From positions 1,860,001-1,924,000 of the forward strand of contig NZ_CP010836.1 of the NCBI RefSeq assembly GCF_000935025.1: a stretch of DNA of 64,000 bases, in the 5' to 3' direction. Source of the stretch: Sphingomonas hengshuiensis (GTDB taxonomy: Bacteria > Pseudomonadota > Alphaproteobacteria > Sphingomonadales > Sphingomonadaceae). Made by a program: the position numbers and the translations under genes. Position 1 is the stretch's first letter, and each line of letters opens with the position of its first letter. The notes under the pieces were generated by a model. It did not search any database and had not been told where the DNA came from. It worked only from the letters and a program-made list of their open reading frames with translations. Below, piece after piece: positions 37,097-45,653 of the stretch.

Positions 37097-39904
37097 TCAG
37101 AACTTGTAGGTGCCGGTCAGCAGCGTCGTCGTGCCCGAATTCACGATGTCGGATACGGCGAGACTGTCCTTACCGATATGCGCCCAATAGCTGTAGTTGT
37201 TGAAGACGTTCGCCACCGACAGGTCGAGCTTGAACGCCCGCGTCACTTCCAGCCCGGCATGCAGGTCGACCCGGTTGGTCGGGCGGACCCAGGTATCGTC
37301 CCAGGTCGAACCCTTGCCCAGCGTGTCATACACCGAGACATAGGCGCCGCTGTGGGTGTAGTTCACGTCGAAGCTGACCGGCCCGGCCTCGTAGAAGAGC
37401 TGGACGTTCGCCATCAGGTCGGGCGCGTTCTGGATGCGGTCCATGCGGGTGCTGTCGCCGAGCACGTCGACCTTGGTCCATTGGCGCGTCACGTTCGCCC
37501 CGATGCCCAGGCCGCTCAGCAACCCCGGAAGCGCCGACAGCTTCTGCCGTGCGCTCGCCTCGATGCCGTACACGTCGCCCGACCCGCCATTTTGCGGCTT
37601 GTAGGTGATCGTGCCCGTCGTCACGCCCAAATTGCTGCCGGTGACGATGCCCGCGCTGCTGCCATTGTCGTAGATGTAGTTGCGCAGCCGCTTGTAGAAG
37701 CCGGCGAGCATCAGGTGGCCGCCCTGGCCGAAATCCCATTCGCCCGACGCATCGACGTTCAGCGCGCGGATCGCCTTCAGGTCGGGATTGCCCTGCGTCA
37801 CCGTCGTCACGCCGCCCGAGACATTGGTGCTCGAACCGCCGCCCAGCTGGAGGAAGGGCGGGCGGACATAGCTGGTCCACACCGATGCGCGGTACACCGC
37901 GTTGCCGCTCGGGCGGTAGTTCACCGCGACGCTGGGCAGCAGCGCGTCGAACTTCGCGGTGTTGCTGGCGAATGCGCCGGTGCCGGTCACGCCGTTGACC
38001 GTGGGCGTGACCCAGAAGGTGTTGTCGATATCGGTATGCTCATAGCGCACGCCGGGGATCACTTCGACATCGCCGAACTTGAACTGCGCCATCGCATAGG
38101 TGGCATAGACCTGTTCGGTCGCCTTTTGCGTGTTGCAGTTATAGCTGTTGATCGGATTGCTGCCGCAGGTGTCGATCGTCGCATCGGTCGCGCCGCCCAG
38201 CCGGTTGAACAGGTCGAACAGCTTGCTCTGGTCGATTTCCGGCACGTCCCACCCATAGCGGCCCGGCCATACGCTGGAATAGGTGTCCGAGATGATACCC
38301 AGCTGGCCAAAGGTCGACGCGCCGCCATAGCCCGACACGGTATAGTCGCGGTTGGTGATCTCGCGCTTGCTCTTTTCGTAGCGAACCCCGCCCTTGACGA
38401 ACTGGAGTGCGCTGTCGTCGAAGTCATAGCGCAGGTCGAGCTTGGCACCGCCCTTCTTCTGCTCGCTGGTCTGCGGGGTGTATTCGGGGGCGCCGCCATT
38501 GGCGGGCATTCCCGCGATGTTGTTGAGCGCGGCGTACATCTCCGACGACAGCAGCGGCGTCGGATAGCCGTTCTGGTAGCCGAACAACGTCGACCCGCCA
38601 TAGGCGATGCCGTTGCCCGCAGTACGCGCCGCGACTTCGATATGGTTGGGACGCTCGTTGCTGCCCCAGCTGTAGAAGACGTTCGGCGCGACGGTCAGAT
38701 TGCCCGAACGGAACTCGCCGCCCAGCTGCGCGGTGCCCAGCGTCGCGAGCGCGGGGTTGGTCTCGTACCAGAAGCGCGTCGAGACATTGCTCAGGATCGG
38801 CGCATACAGGCCGTTGCCGAGCGGCGTACCGTTGGACCCGGTCTTCTTGTCCATCGCGATGACCTGAGTCAGCGCGCTGTTCTGCTCGGTGTTCGCCTTG
38901 GCATAGGTGACGCGGGCGTAGAGCGACGTGGTATCGGTGGGGCGCCAGTCGAATGCCGCGTTGCCGCCATAGCGTTCGGTATAGCCCGACGACATGCCGA
39001 AATTGGCGCCGGTCATGATCAGGTTCGACGCGGGATCGATGTTGCTCGGGTTCGAGCCATCGGCGTTCTGGACCGCGAAATCATAGCCGAAATCGCAGCA
39101 GCCCGATGCCTGGATCCCGCCGACAAGGCTGTTGGCGTAATGGCGGATGTCATAGAAGCCGCTGACATACAGGCCGAATTGCTGGTCGGCGCCGAATTTG
39201 CCCGACAGGTCGCCGGCGACGTTATAGCCCAGGCCGTTCTTGCCATAGGCGCGCGCGCGGCTTTCCATCCGCCCGCCGACCGTCACCGACCCGCGCAGAT
39301 CGTCGCTATAGTCAAAGGCAGAGGGAGTGCGGAAATCGATCGTGCCGCCGATCGCATCGCCGAGCATGTCTGCCTGCGACGTCTTGTTGAGCACGATCGT
39401 CTGAAGGCCCGACGGCGGCAACAGGCTGAGCTGGACGCCGCGGCTGTACGGATTGCCCTGCGCCACCGAGACGCCGTTGATCAGGTTGAGGTTGTATTCG
39501 GCGTTCAGCCCGCGGACCGACACGAACATGCCCTCGCCGCGCGAGGCACCGTCGACACCGCCGGCAAAGGCCGAGCCGGTGTTCATCACGTTGATGCCGG
39601 GCAACAGCCCCAGCGCCTCGGCAACGTTGTGGACCGCAGTGTGCGACAGATCGTCGGCGGAAAGCACGCTGGTCGTGTTCGACGAGCGCATCTGGAGATC
39701 GGTGGCCTCGTAGCGATTGCCGACCACGACAATTTCACCGATCGTGCTGCCGGCATCGTCGGCCTGCGCAGGCGCGGACTGCGCCACCGTCGAATCCTGT
39801 GCCGGTGCGGTATCCTGCGCCGCGGCGATCCCCGGTGCGAACACCATGCCGGCCATCAACATCGTGCCACAGAGTAGCCGGACGCGCGTCTCGAACCCGT
39901 ACAT
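37097..39904 (-). CDS. TonB-dependent receptor (glycan importer), upstream of GH92
   Basis: A 935-aa outer-membrane receptor. A signal peptide (to about GIAAAQD) is followed by a TonB-box-like region with GEIVVVGNRYEA, a plug domain (HNVAEALGLLPGINVM, VSVRGLNAEYNLNLINGV) and a 22-strand barrel ending in TTTLLTGTYKF. Start 39904 is chosen over upstream codons because GGGAGG lies 6 bases before it and a signal peptide follows. Being co-transcribed with GH92, it probably imports manno-oligosaccharides or glycopeptides. No SusD partner is present, as usual in Proteobacteria. Confidence 0.92.
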   Translation of the reverse strand: MYGFETRVRLLCGTMLMAGMVFAPGIAAAQDTAPAQDSTVAQSAPAQADDAGSTIGEIVVVGNRYEATDLQMRSSNTTSVLSADDLSHTAVHNVAEALGLLPGINVMNTGSAFAGGVDGASRGEGMFVSVRGLNAEYNLNLINGVSVAQGNPYSRGVQLSLLPPSGLQTIVLNKTSQADMLGDAIGGTIDFRTPSAFDYSDDLRGSVTVGGRMESRARAYGKNGLGYNVAGDLSGKFGADQQFGLYVSGFYDIRHYANSLVGGIQASGCCDFGYDFAVQNADGSNPSNIDPASNLIMTGANFGMSSGYTERYGGNAAFDWRPTDTTSLYARVTYAKANTEQNSALTQVIAMDKKTGSNGTPLGNGLYAPILSNVSTRFWYETNPALATLGTAQLGGEFRSGNLTVAPNVFYSWGSNERPNHIEVAARTAGNGIAYGGSTLFGYQNGYPTPLLSSEMYAALNNIAGMPANGGAPEYTPQTSEQKKGGAKLDLRYDFDDSALQFVKGGVRYEKSKREITNRDYTVSGYGGASTFGQLGIISDTYSSVWPGRYGWDVPEIDQSKLFDLFNRLGGATDATIDTCGSNPINSYNCNTQKATEQVYATYAMAQFKFGDVEVIPGVRYEHTDIDNTFWVTPTVNGVTGTGAFASNTAKFDALLPSVAVNYRPSGNAVYRASVWTSYVRPPFLQLGGGSSTNVSGGVTTVTQGNPDLKAIRALNVDASGEWDFGQGGHLMLAGFYKRLRNYIYDNGSSAGIVTGSNLGVTTGTITYKPQNGGSGDVYGIEASARQKLSALPGLLSGLGIGANVTRQWTKVDVLGDSTRMDRIQNAPDLMANVQLFYEAGPVSFDVNYTHSGAYVSVYDTLGKGSTWDDTWVRPTNRVDLHAGLEVTRAFKLDLSVANVFNNYSYWAHIGKDSLAVSDIVNSGTTTLLTGTYKF

Positions 39905-40145
39905 AGAAACCTCCCTGTGCGCCGGCATCGTGCCCGCGCTTTCGTTACGCAGAGGGAATGCGATTGTCATTTCCATGTCAATATGCATTTTCCGTTTGAT
40001 CTGTATTTGATTTGTAATTTCTATATTTTAATCGGGGGCTGCGGCTTATCGATCACAGGGGGCTCCAGCGGCGCGTGCCCGACGCACCAATCCGCTGCCC
40101 GAATCGGGCATTCGAAAGGGAACGCGATGCCGCGATGGACCGCGT
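39905..40145 (-). promoter_or_regulatory. Promoter region of the receptor-GH92 operon
   Basis: The gap holds no gene. An AT-rich core (39966-40030) contains, on the minus strand, ATATTGACA with a -35-like TTGACA at 39981-39976, preceded by CGGAAAATGC. The element ATATAGAAATTAC (minus, 40026-40014) resembles the GAAATTTC site of the APC promoter. No good -10 is seen at 16-18 bp. The right part (40035-40145) shows nothing recognisable. Confidence 0.4.
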
Positions 40146-41684
40146 TCAGCGCAGGTAGATCGGGTTGCCGACGAGCCAGATACTGCCGTCGCCACGGCGG
40201 ACATTCGCGCGGAACCAGCGCCGCGCGGCGGGGAGCGTCGTTTCGATGACGCCGTCCTGCGTTATCGCGCCGTTCGCAAGCGGCACAATGCGCCCGTCGA
40301 CCACCAGTTCGACTCGACCGCCGACGACCCCCGCGACTTGAATCCGGACGGCAATCGGCTTTCGTCCCTGCGCCGGCAGGGTCCCGCCCATCACTGCGCC
40401 CGCGGTTCCGCGCCGGGCGGACAGATCGAGCAGCCGCCCCCTGCCCTCGCCCAGATCGATAAACACGCGCCCGCTGCGCAGCCCGGCCAGTACCGCGCCC
40501 TGTGAAAGCGCATCGGCATGGACAACGGTGGCGAGACTGCCGATCGGCGCCTGGGGGCCGATCGGCGAGTTGCCGCGATATTGGAGGGCATCATGGTTGT
40601 CGCTGCCAGCGACGCCGACGAGCCGGTAACCGCGATCGAGCAGCGCCTCCCACCAGTGGATCTGCTTCTCGATCGCCGCCTCGCGATCGCCGGGGGTTTC
40701 GAGCGTCGATCCGCCGTTCACGGCCTCGATCGCGTCGACCTGGGTGTAATCGGTGTCTTTCGGCGCCCATCCGCAGCCCAGGCAATCCTCCCCCGTCGGG
40801 CGCGAGGGATGGTTGATCGTCAGAAAGCCGCCGGTTGCGTGCGCGCTGGCTATAAGCTGGGCATCGGTTTCCGCCCCCGGGCGCCCGATATCGGTTTCCA
40901 CGAACCCCATATAGCCGAGCAGATTGGCATGCCCGTCGCGCGTCGTGAGCTCGCGGCCGGGCAACAGCAGCAGCGTGTCGAAATGCGGCTGGAGATAGCC
41001 CATGTCGATGAAGTGCGAGGTGACGTTGTGATCGGTGAGCGCGACGAAATCGAGCCCGTGCGCCGCCGCTTCCTGAAAGGTGTAGAAAGGCGGGCACCCG
41101 GCCTCGCGCCCCGCCAGGCTGCGGCACCGCGCATCGCTCTGGCCGCTATGCGAGTGGAGGTCGCCGCGATACCAGCCCGCGTTGGGGCGGATCGGGCGCG
41201 GGGAGAAGGACACTTCGTCGAGGTTGCTCTCCCGCGAGAACCAGATGCGCGCATGCCATGCGGAGCGCTCTCCGTCGCGGATGCTGGGCACGGTCATCAT
41301 CAGCCGCCAGCGGCCCGCCGGGATGGGACCCGGCAGGAACGACGGCGTCGCATAGGCGTCCGCGATCGAGAATTCATATTTGGTGCCGCCGCCCCAGCCG
41401 CGAAACCGCTGGGGATCGGCAACGCCGAGCGTGATCGTGGTGCCGCGATCACGCCCCTCGAACGTGAAGGCGACATGGACCTGCGCGGTGCCCATGGGAA
41501 CGTCGAACGGCAGGTCGCGGGTGGTGGCCCGGTCCCTGCCCTCGATCATCCCGTCGAGCGCGACATCGGCGGCGCGCCCGAATGCGTCGGCGGGCGCACC
41601 GGGGTCCGCTGCGGCGAAGTCTGGTGCGGCGGTGGCCGGCGAGGCCATCAGCATCGCCACCGCAAGAAAGCATCGCCGCACCAT
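40146..41684 (-). CDS. CehA/McbA-type PHP-domain metallohydrolase, exported
   Basis: A 512-aa protein with a signal peptide (to about SPATA). An N-terminal beta-rich domain precedes a PHP domain at about 165-400. Its metal motifs are visible as GDLHSHSGQSD, FVALTDHNVTSHF, LLPGRELTTRDGHANLLGY, LTINHPSRPTGED and GVAGSDNHDAL. CehA/McbA proteins are trinuclear-metal phosphodiesterases or phosphatases, and some homologues hydrolyse carbaryl. Co-transcription 12 bp downstream of a TonB receptor suggests it removes phosphate or phosphodiester groups from the imported ligand in the periplasm; phosphomannan would fit this locus, but that is inference. Confidence 0.82.
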   Translation of the reverse strand: MVRRCFLAVAMLMASPATAAPDFAAADPGAPADAFGRAADVALDGMIEGRDRATTRDLPFDVPMGTAQVHVAFTFEGRDRGTTITLGVADPQRFRGWGGGTKYEFSIADAYATPSFLPGPIPAGRWRLMMTVPSIRDGERSAWHARIWFSRESNLDEVSFSPRPIRPNAGWYRGDLHSHSGQSDARCRSLAGREAGCPPFYTFQEAAAHGLDFVALTDHNVTSHFIDMGYLQPHFDTLLLLPGRELTTRDGHANLLGYMGFVETDIGRPGAETDAQLIASAHATGGFLTINHPSRPTGEDCLGCGWAPKDTDYTQVDAIEAVNGGSTLETPGDREAAIEKQIHWWEALLDRGYRLVGVAGSDNHDALQYRGNSPIGPQAPIGSLATVVHADALSQGAVLAGLRSGRVFIDLGEGRGRLLDLSARRGTAGAVMGGTLPAQGRKPIAVRIQVAGVVGGRVELVVDGRIVPLANGAITQDGVIETTLPAARRWFRANVRRGDGSIWLVGNPIYLR

Positions 41685-41696
41685 GACCCCCGTTCC

Positions 41697-44447
41697 TTAC
41701 ATCTTCAACGTCAGGCTGAGCTGGAAGACGCTGCCGGTCTTCATATAGCCGCCGTTGCGGTCGTTGGAGATATAGGTCTTTCCCTTGCCGACCGTCGCCC
41801 AATAGGTGTGCTGGTCCAGGATGTTGCGACCGGAGATGCCGACTTCGAGGTTTGGCGTCACTTCATAGGCAACACCGAAATTGAGCTCGCCGACCGGCTG
41901 GACATAGATGTCGGGCTGGCTGTCCTGCACCGTCGCCAGGATGCGGCCGGTGTAATTGTACCACAGGTTCGCCCGGATGCCGCCGCCGCCGTAGAAAATC
42001 TCGGCATTGTAGATCAGGTCCGGCGCCTGGGGCAGGCTGGTGGTGCGAACGTCGGTGTTGGTGATGGCATAGGTCGCGCGCGTCTTCTGGTAGGTGACGT
42101 TGCCGCCGACACCCAGATTGCCGAGCACGCCGCCGCCGACCAGATCGCCCAGCGTGAAGCGCCCCGAGGCCTCGACACCCTTGGCATTGCCGGTGCGGCC
42201 ATTGGTCGGGCGGATATAGACGATGCCGTCGATCGTCTCACCGATCGAGCGGGTGCCCGTGGGGACGACGATGTTCTTCAGGTCCTTGTAATAGACCGCG
42301 AGCTGGAAATAGCGTCCGACCCCGCCGTAATAATCGAAGCCCGCGTCATAGCTCCATGCCTCGACCGGCTTGAGATCAGGGTTGGGCTGGGTGATCGAGA
42401 CGATCGCGTTGCTTTCGGCGTCGCGCGAAATCTTGGTCGTGCCCGCAATCTGGTCGAACGAGGGACGCGAATAGCTGGAGCGCACCGCACCGCGGACGAC
42501 GAAGCGGTTGTCGGGACGCCATGCGACCAGCAGGCTGGGATCGACATGGTCGTAATCGCGTCCGGCGTTGACGAACCGCGCGCCGTCCGAATCCGACAGC
42601 CAATACTGCGCCGAGAAGCTGTTATCCTCATACCGGATGCCGGGCATCACTTCGACCAGGCCCGACTTGAGCGTCGCGGTGGCATACAGCGCCTTGCGGT
42701 CCTCGGTACCCTTGGTCAGCCCCTGGTTCAGGATCTCCTGCGAAATGACCTTGGGCGCGACATAGGTTGCGACCTGTTCGTCGAGCGTGCTGCGCGACAG
42801 CACCTTGATCGGGCGCGGCGGATAATAATCGAGGAAGCCGTTGATCACCGCGCCGCCATATTGCGCGATGCTCGGCCCCTGGACGGTCCCCGCCTGAAGC
42901 GGGGTCAGGAAGCGATAGCGGGTATTGTCGGGCGCGAGGCTGCGGCCATCGCGGTCCGAATCCTCGTACAGTCCGCCGACCGACACGCTCGAGAGCAGCC
43001 CCTCGCCTTCCCAGCCGAGGCTGGCCTTCACGGTCTTCTTGGTCTCCGACAGATAGTCATAGCCCTGCTGGACGTAGAGCTGGGTCGGGCGGTCGAGCGA
43101 CGAGATATAGGCGGTGGCACCCGACGACAGCACCGGGCGCGGCGATTTGACGTTCGACAGGTCGACGACGACGCCCTCGGTCGCGGCGCCGGTATTGCCG
43201 GCCGCGCCGTTATAGGCGACGCCGCGGAACGCCGCCTCGATCCGGTTGGGCTGATCGAAGCGGCCATCGGCATAGGCGCCCTCGATCGACGCAGTGAAGC
43301 CGTTCCAATGCGCCTTCGCCCCGATCTGCGCCGAGAACAGCTCCTGCTCGACATCCTCGGTGCGGAAATAGCTGGCGGGGTTGATGCCGAGCGGGGTGTA
43401 GACACCCGCGGCGTTATAGGCGCCGCCATTGGGGTTGGTCTGGCCGCTGGTCAGCTCGTTGCGCAGCCCGGTCTGGTTCATCGTGTTGGTATTGTTGTAG
43501 GTCGCGTAATTGACCCGCGCGAACAGATCGACCGCATCGCTCTTGAAATCAAGCGCGCCGCTGGCGCCGTAGCGCTTGATTTCGTTGTTGTAGAAATTCC
43601 ACTGCACGCCGTCGGCCGAGAGCGACCCGCCGGCCTCATAGACCTGGCGCACGGTCTGGGTGGTCTTGTTGGTCGCCTTATAGTCGTTCTGCACCGCAGT
43701 CGATTCGGCGGCGTTGGCGCGGTTTTCGTAATAGGCGGCGACATAGAGGCCGAACTGATGGTCCGACCCGAAGCGGCGGGCCGCGTCGACGCCGACCGCT
43801 GCGCCGGTGCCTTCCTGCTTGCGCGAGCGCGCGAGGCTGGCGAGCTGGCCGAGCGCACGGGCGCGGACGAAATTGCCGCTGAAGTCGAACGCCGTGGGCG
43901 TGCGCAGGTCGATGATGCCCGCGATCGAATCCGAATCCTTGGCGGCGCCCGGCGTCTTGTCCGCCGCGATCCCGCCGACCGCGAAGGGCGAGAACAGGTT
44001 GAGCGAGATCGCGCGCGACGAGCCCGCAATCTGCGGCAGGCGCATGCCGTCGAGCGTGTAGGCGTTATAGCTGGTATCGAAGCCGCGGATCGAGACGAAC
44101 TGGGCCTCGCCGGTCGCGCTCTGGTTGCGGCCCTGGTCGCGGCTGACCGAGATGCCGGGAAGCTGCTTGGCGAGGTCGGCGACGCTGGTCTGCGAGCGGA
44201 TCGCGATGTCGCCGGTGGTGACGATGTCCACGGTGCCGGTGGCATCGCGCTCGTCGTTGAGCGCAGTGCGCTCGCGCTTGCCGTTGACGACGATGTCCGA
44301 GGTGAGGCTGTCGTCGACATCGGCGGGCGATGCCTGGGTGGCGTCCTGCGCGCTGCTGTCCTGTGCCCATGCCGGCGCCGCCGCACCCAGCGTCACGATC
44401 GCGACGACCCCCGACAGCAGCCGCGCCTTGCTCATTCCCGTTTTCAT
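41697..44447 (-). CDS. Second TonB-dependent receptor, upstream of PHP hydrolase
   Basis: A 916-aa receptor: signal peptide (SKARLLSGVVAIVTLGAAAP, then AWAQD), TonB-box/STN-less plug with DIVVNGKRERTAL, VADLAKQLPGISVSRDQGRN and the VSIRGFDTSYNAYTLDGMRL block, then a barrel ending FQLSLTLKM. The ATG at 44447 follows GGGGA; an in-frame ATG at 44435 also gives a signal peptide. It differs clearly from the first receptor, so the locus probably imports two ligand types. It is co-transcribed with the PHP gene and lies next to the RpiR regulator on the same strand (141-bp gap with its own promoter-like AT-rich sequence). Confidence 0.92.
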   Translation of the reverse strand: MKTGMSKARLLSGVVAIVTLGAAAPAWAQDSSAQDATQASPADVDDSLTSDIVVNGKRERTALNDERDATGTVDIVTTGDIAIRSQTSVADLAKQLPGISVSRDQGRNQSATGEAQFVSIRGFDTSYNAYTLDGMRLPQIAGSSRAISLNLFSPFAVGGIAADKTPGAAKDSDSIAGIIDLRTPTAFDFSGNFVRARALGQLASLARSRKQEGTGAAVGVDAARRFGSDHQFGLYVAAYYENRANAAESTAVQNDYKATNKTTQTVRQVYEAGGSLSADGVQWNFYNNEIKRYGASGALDFKSDAVDLFARVNYATYNNTNTMNQTGLRNELTSGQTNPNGGAYNAAGVYTPLGINPASYFRTEDVEQELFSAQIGAKAHWNGFTASIEGAYADGRFDQPNRIEAAFRGVAYNGAAGNTGAATEGVVVDLSNVKSPRPVLSSGATAYISSLDRPTQLYVQQGYDYLSETKKTVKASLGWEGEGLLSSVSVGGLYEDSDRDGRSLAPDNTRYRFLTPLQAGTVQGPSIAQYGGAVINGFLDYYPPRPIKVLSRSTLDEQVATYVAPKVISQEILNQGLTKGTEDRKALYATATLKSGLVEVMPGIRYEDNSFSAQYWLSDSDGARFVNAGRDYDHVDPSLLVAWRPDNRFVVRGAVRSSYSRPSFDQIAGTTKISRDAESNAIVSITQPNPDLKPVEAWSYDAGFDYYGGVGRYFQLAVYYKDLKNIVVPTGTRSIGETIDGIVYIRPTNGRTGNAKGVEASGRFTLGDLVGGGVLGNLGVGGNVTYQKTRATYAITNTDVRTTSLPQAPDLIYNAEIFYGGGGIRANLWYNYTGRILATVQDSQPDIYVQPVGELNFGVAYEVTPNLEVGISGRNILDQHTYWATVGKGKTYISNDRNGGYMKTGSVFQLSLTLKM

Positions 44448-44499
44448 TATCGTCCCCGATGGCGATTGCGACGCCCCCACCGAGCATCGTCCACGGGCC

Positions 44500-44572
44500 A
44501 TTAGAGAACAGATTGGTCAGGTTTGTGTCAATATAAAATATTCATATTATTCCGTCGCAGAATTTATATTTC
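44500..44572 (-). promoter_or_regulatory. Promoter and operator-like region of the second receptor
   Basis: On the minus strand: an imperfect inverted repeat GAAATATAAATTC (44572-44560), GGAATAATATGAATATTTT, then ATATTGACA with -35 TTGACA at 44531-44526 and TCTAAT at 44505-44500 (20-bp spacing, long). ATATTGAC is also found at the APC promoter and at the first receptor, where it again coincides with the -35 box. Confidence 0.4.
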
Positions 44573-44588
44573 ATTGGATATCAGTCAC

Positions 44589-45479
44589 CTAGGATGCGTC
44601 GGCGGGTTCGGGCTGGCGCTTGGTCGCGGCGCCAATCTCCTTTTCATAGGCCAGGCCGACCACCAGCGCCTGGGCCACACACAGCGACGCGGATAGCGAA
44701 CGGAAGCCGCGCACCTCCGATTCGCGGACCAGCAAAGTGTGGTCGGCGAGCTTGGCGATCGGGCTCAGCAGGCTGTCCGAAATCGCGAGCACCCGCGCAC
44801 CGGCGGCAACCGCCGCCTCCGCCGCGCTGACGGTCTCCATGGCATAGGAGTGGTAGCTGATCGCGATCAGCAGGTCGCCGGGCCGCATCGCGCGGAACTG
44901 CTGGAAGGCGAGCCCGCCGACGCCGTCGATCAGCATCGTCGGCTTACCCGCCTGCGGGATGGCATAGGCCAGATAGGCCGCCACCGGAAACGCGCGCCGC
45001 ATCCCCGCCAGATGGACGACATTCGCCTCGCGGATCATCGCGACGGCATCCGCCAGCCCGGCATGGCCGATCACTTCGCGCGCATTCTGGAGCGCGAGGA
45101 TGTCGCCCTCGGTAAACTCGTCGATCAGCGCGCCGACGCCCTTCTCCGACACCGACTGGCTGACCGAGGCGTTGAACTGGTGGACACGCTCGCCATAGCC
45201 GAGCGCCGCATTGCGGGCGAGCAGGCTCTCGCGCAACAGCTTCTGCATCGGCCCGGCGCCGGTGAACCCCAGCGACTTGGCGAAGCGCACCACCGCCGAG
45301 GGCTGTGCGCCCGAGCGTTCGGCGATCACCATCAGCGTCTGCAGCGCCATATCCTCGGGATGGTCGAGCACATAGCGTGCGACATGCTGGAGCCGCTTGC
45401 TGAGCGAGTCGTAGCGCGCGAGAATCGCATCGCGCAATTCCTCTCCGGTCGCCGGCACCGCCGCGTCAATATCGTTCAT
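44589..45479 (-). CDS. RpiR/MurR-family transcriptional regulator
   Basis: A 296-aa protein with an N-terminal HTH_6 domain (about 10-85; SLSKRLQHVARYVLDHPEDM, SGAQPSAVVRFAKSLGF) and a C-terminal SIS domain (about 130-270; GMRRAFPVAAYLAY, AISYHSYAMETVSAAEAA, ISDSLLSPIAKLADHTL). Such regulators bind sugar phosphates through the SIS domain. The start at 45479 has GGGAGACGAGG upstream. It is divergent from the APC-kinase-GH4 operon and sits beside a TonB receptor, so it most likely controls the right half, and perhaps all, of the glycan locus. Confidence 0.9.
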   Translation of the reverse strand: MNDIDAAVPATGEELRDAILARYDSLSKRLQHVARYVLDHPEDMALQTLMVIAERSGAQPSAVVRFAKSLGFTGAGPMQKLLRESLLARNAALGYGERVHQFNASVSQSVSEKGVGALIDEFTEGDILALQNAREVIGHAGLADAVAMIREANVVHLAGMRRAFPVAAYLAYAIPQAGKPTMLIDGVGGLAFQQFRAMRPGDLLIAISYHSYAMETVSAAEAAVAAGARVLAISDSLLSPIAKLADHTLLVRESEVRGFRSLSASLCVAQALVVGLAYEKEIGAATKRQPEPADAS

Positions 45480-45498
45480 CCTCGTCTCCCTCGCGTGG

Positions 45499-45526
45499 AG
45501 AATAGGAAAAGCGCGAAACTTTGCAA
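45499..45526 (-). promoter_or_regulatory. Putative promoter of the RpiR gene
   Basis: Reading on the minus strand, TTGCAA (45526-45521) and TATTCT (45504-45499) are separated by 16 bp and lie about 20 bp before the start codon. Confidence 0.5.
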
Positions 45527-45537
45527 CGATCGTGTTT

Positions 45538-45551
45538 GGAATAGAAATTTC
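45538..45551. promoter_or_regulatory. Candidate RpiR operator GGAATAGAAATTTC
   Basis: It contains the perfect palindrome GAAATTTC (45544-45551) placed between the divergent RpiR and APC promoters, directly upstream of the APC -35 box. GGAATAGAAA recurs exactly at 33625-33634. The position suits a regulator that controls itself and the permease operon. Confidence 0.5.
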
Positions 45552-45554
45552 ATA

Positions 45555-45584
45555 TTGACTTGCGGCTGACATGAATTGTCTAAT
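45555..45584 (+). promoter_or_regulatory. Putative promoter of the APC-kinase-GH4 operon
   Basis: TTGACT (45555-45560) and TCTAAT (45579-45584) are spaced by 18 bp, 69 bp upstream of the APC start. The -35 adjoins the candidate operator. Confidence 0.5.
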
Positions 45585-45653
45585 GCCGGTGTCGGTGGGC
45601 TGGGGAAGCAAAGGAATGCGGAGTAAACGGGCAGTGCCCAACGGACCCGCGGC

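Noticed and set aside
40518..44504. Plus-strand open frame of about 1300 codons across the PHP and second receptor genes
   Set aside because: It is a GC-rich shadow of two well-supported minus-strand genes; the translation is Arg/Ala-rich and matches nothing recognisable.
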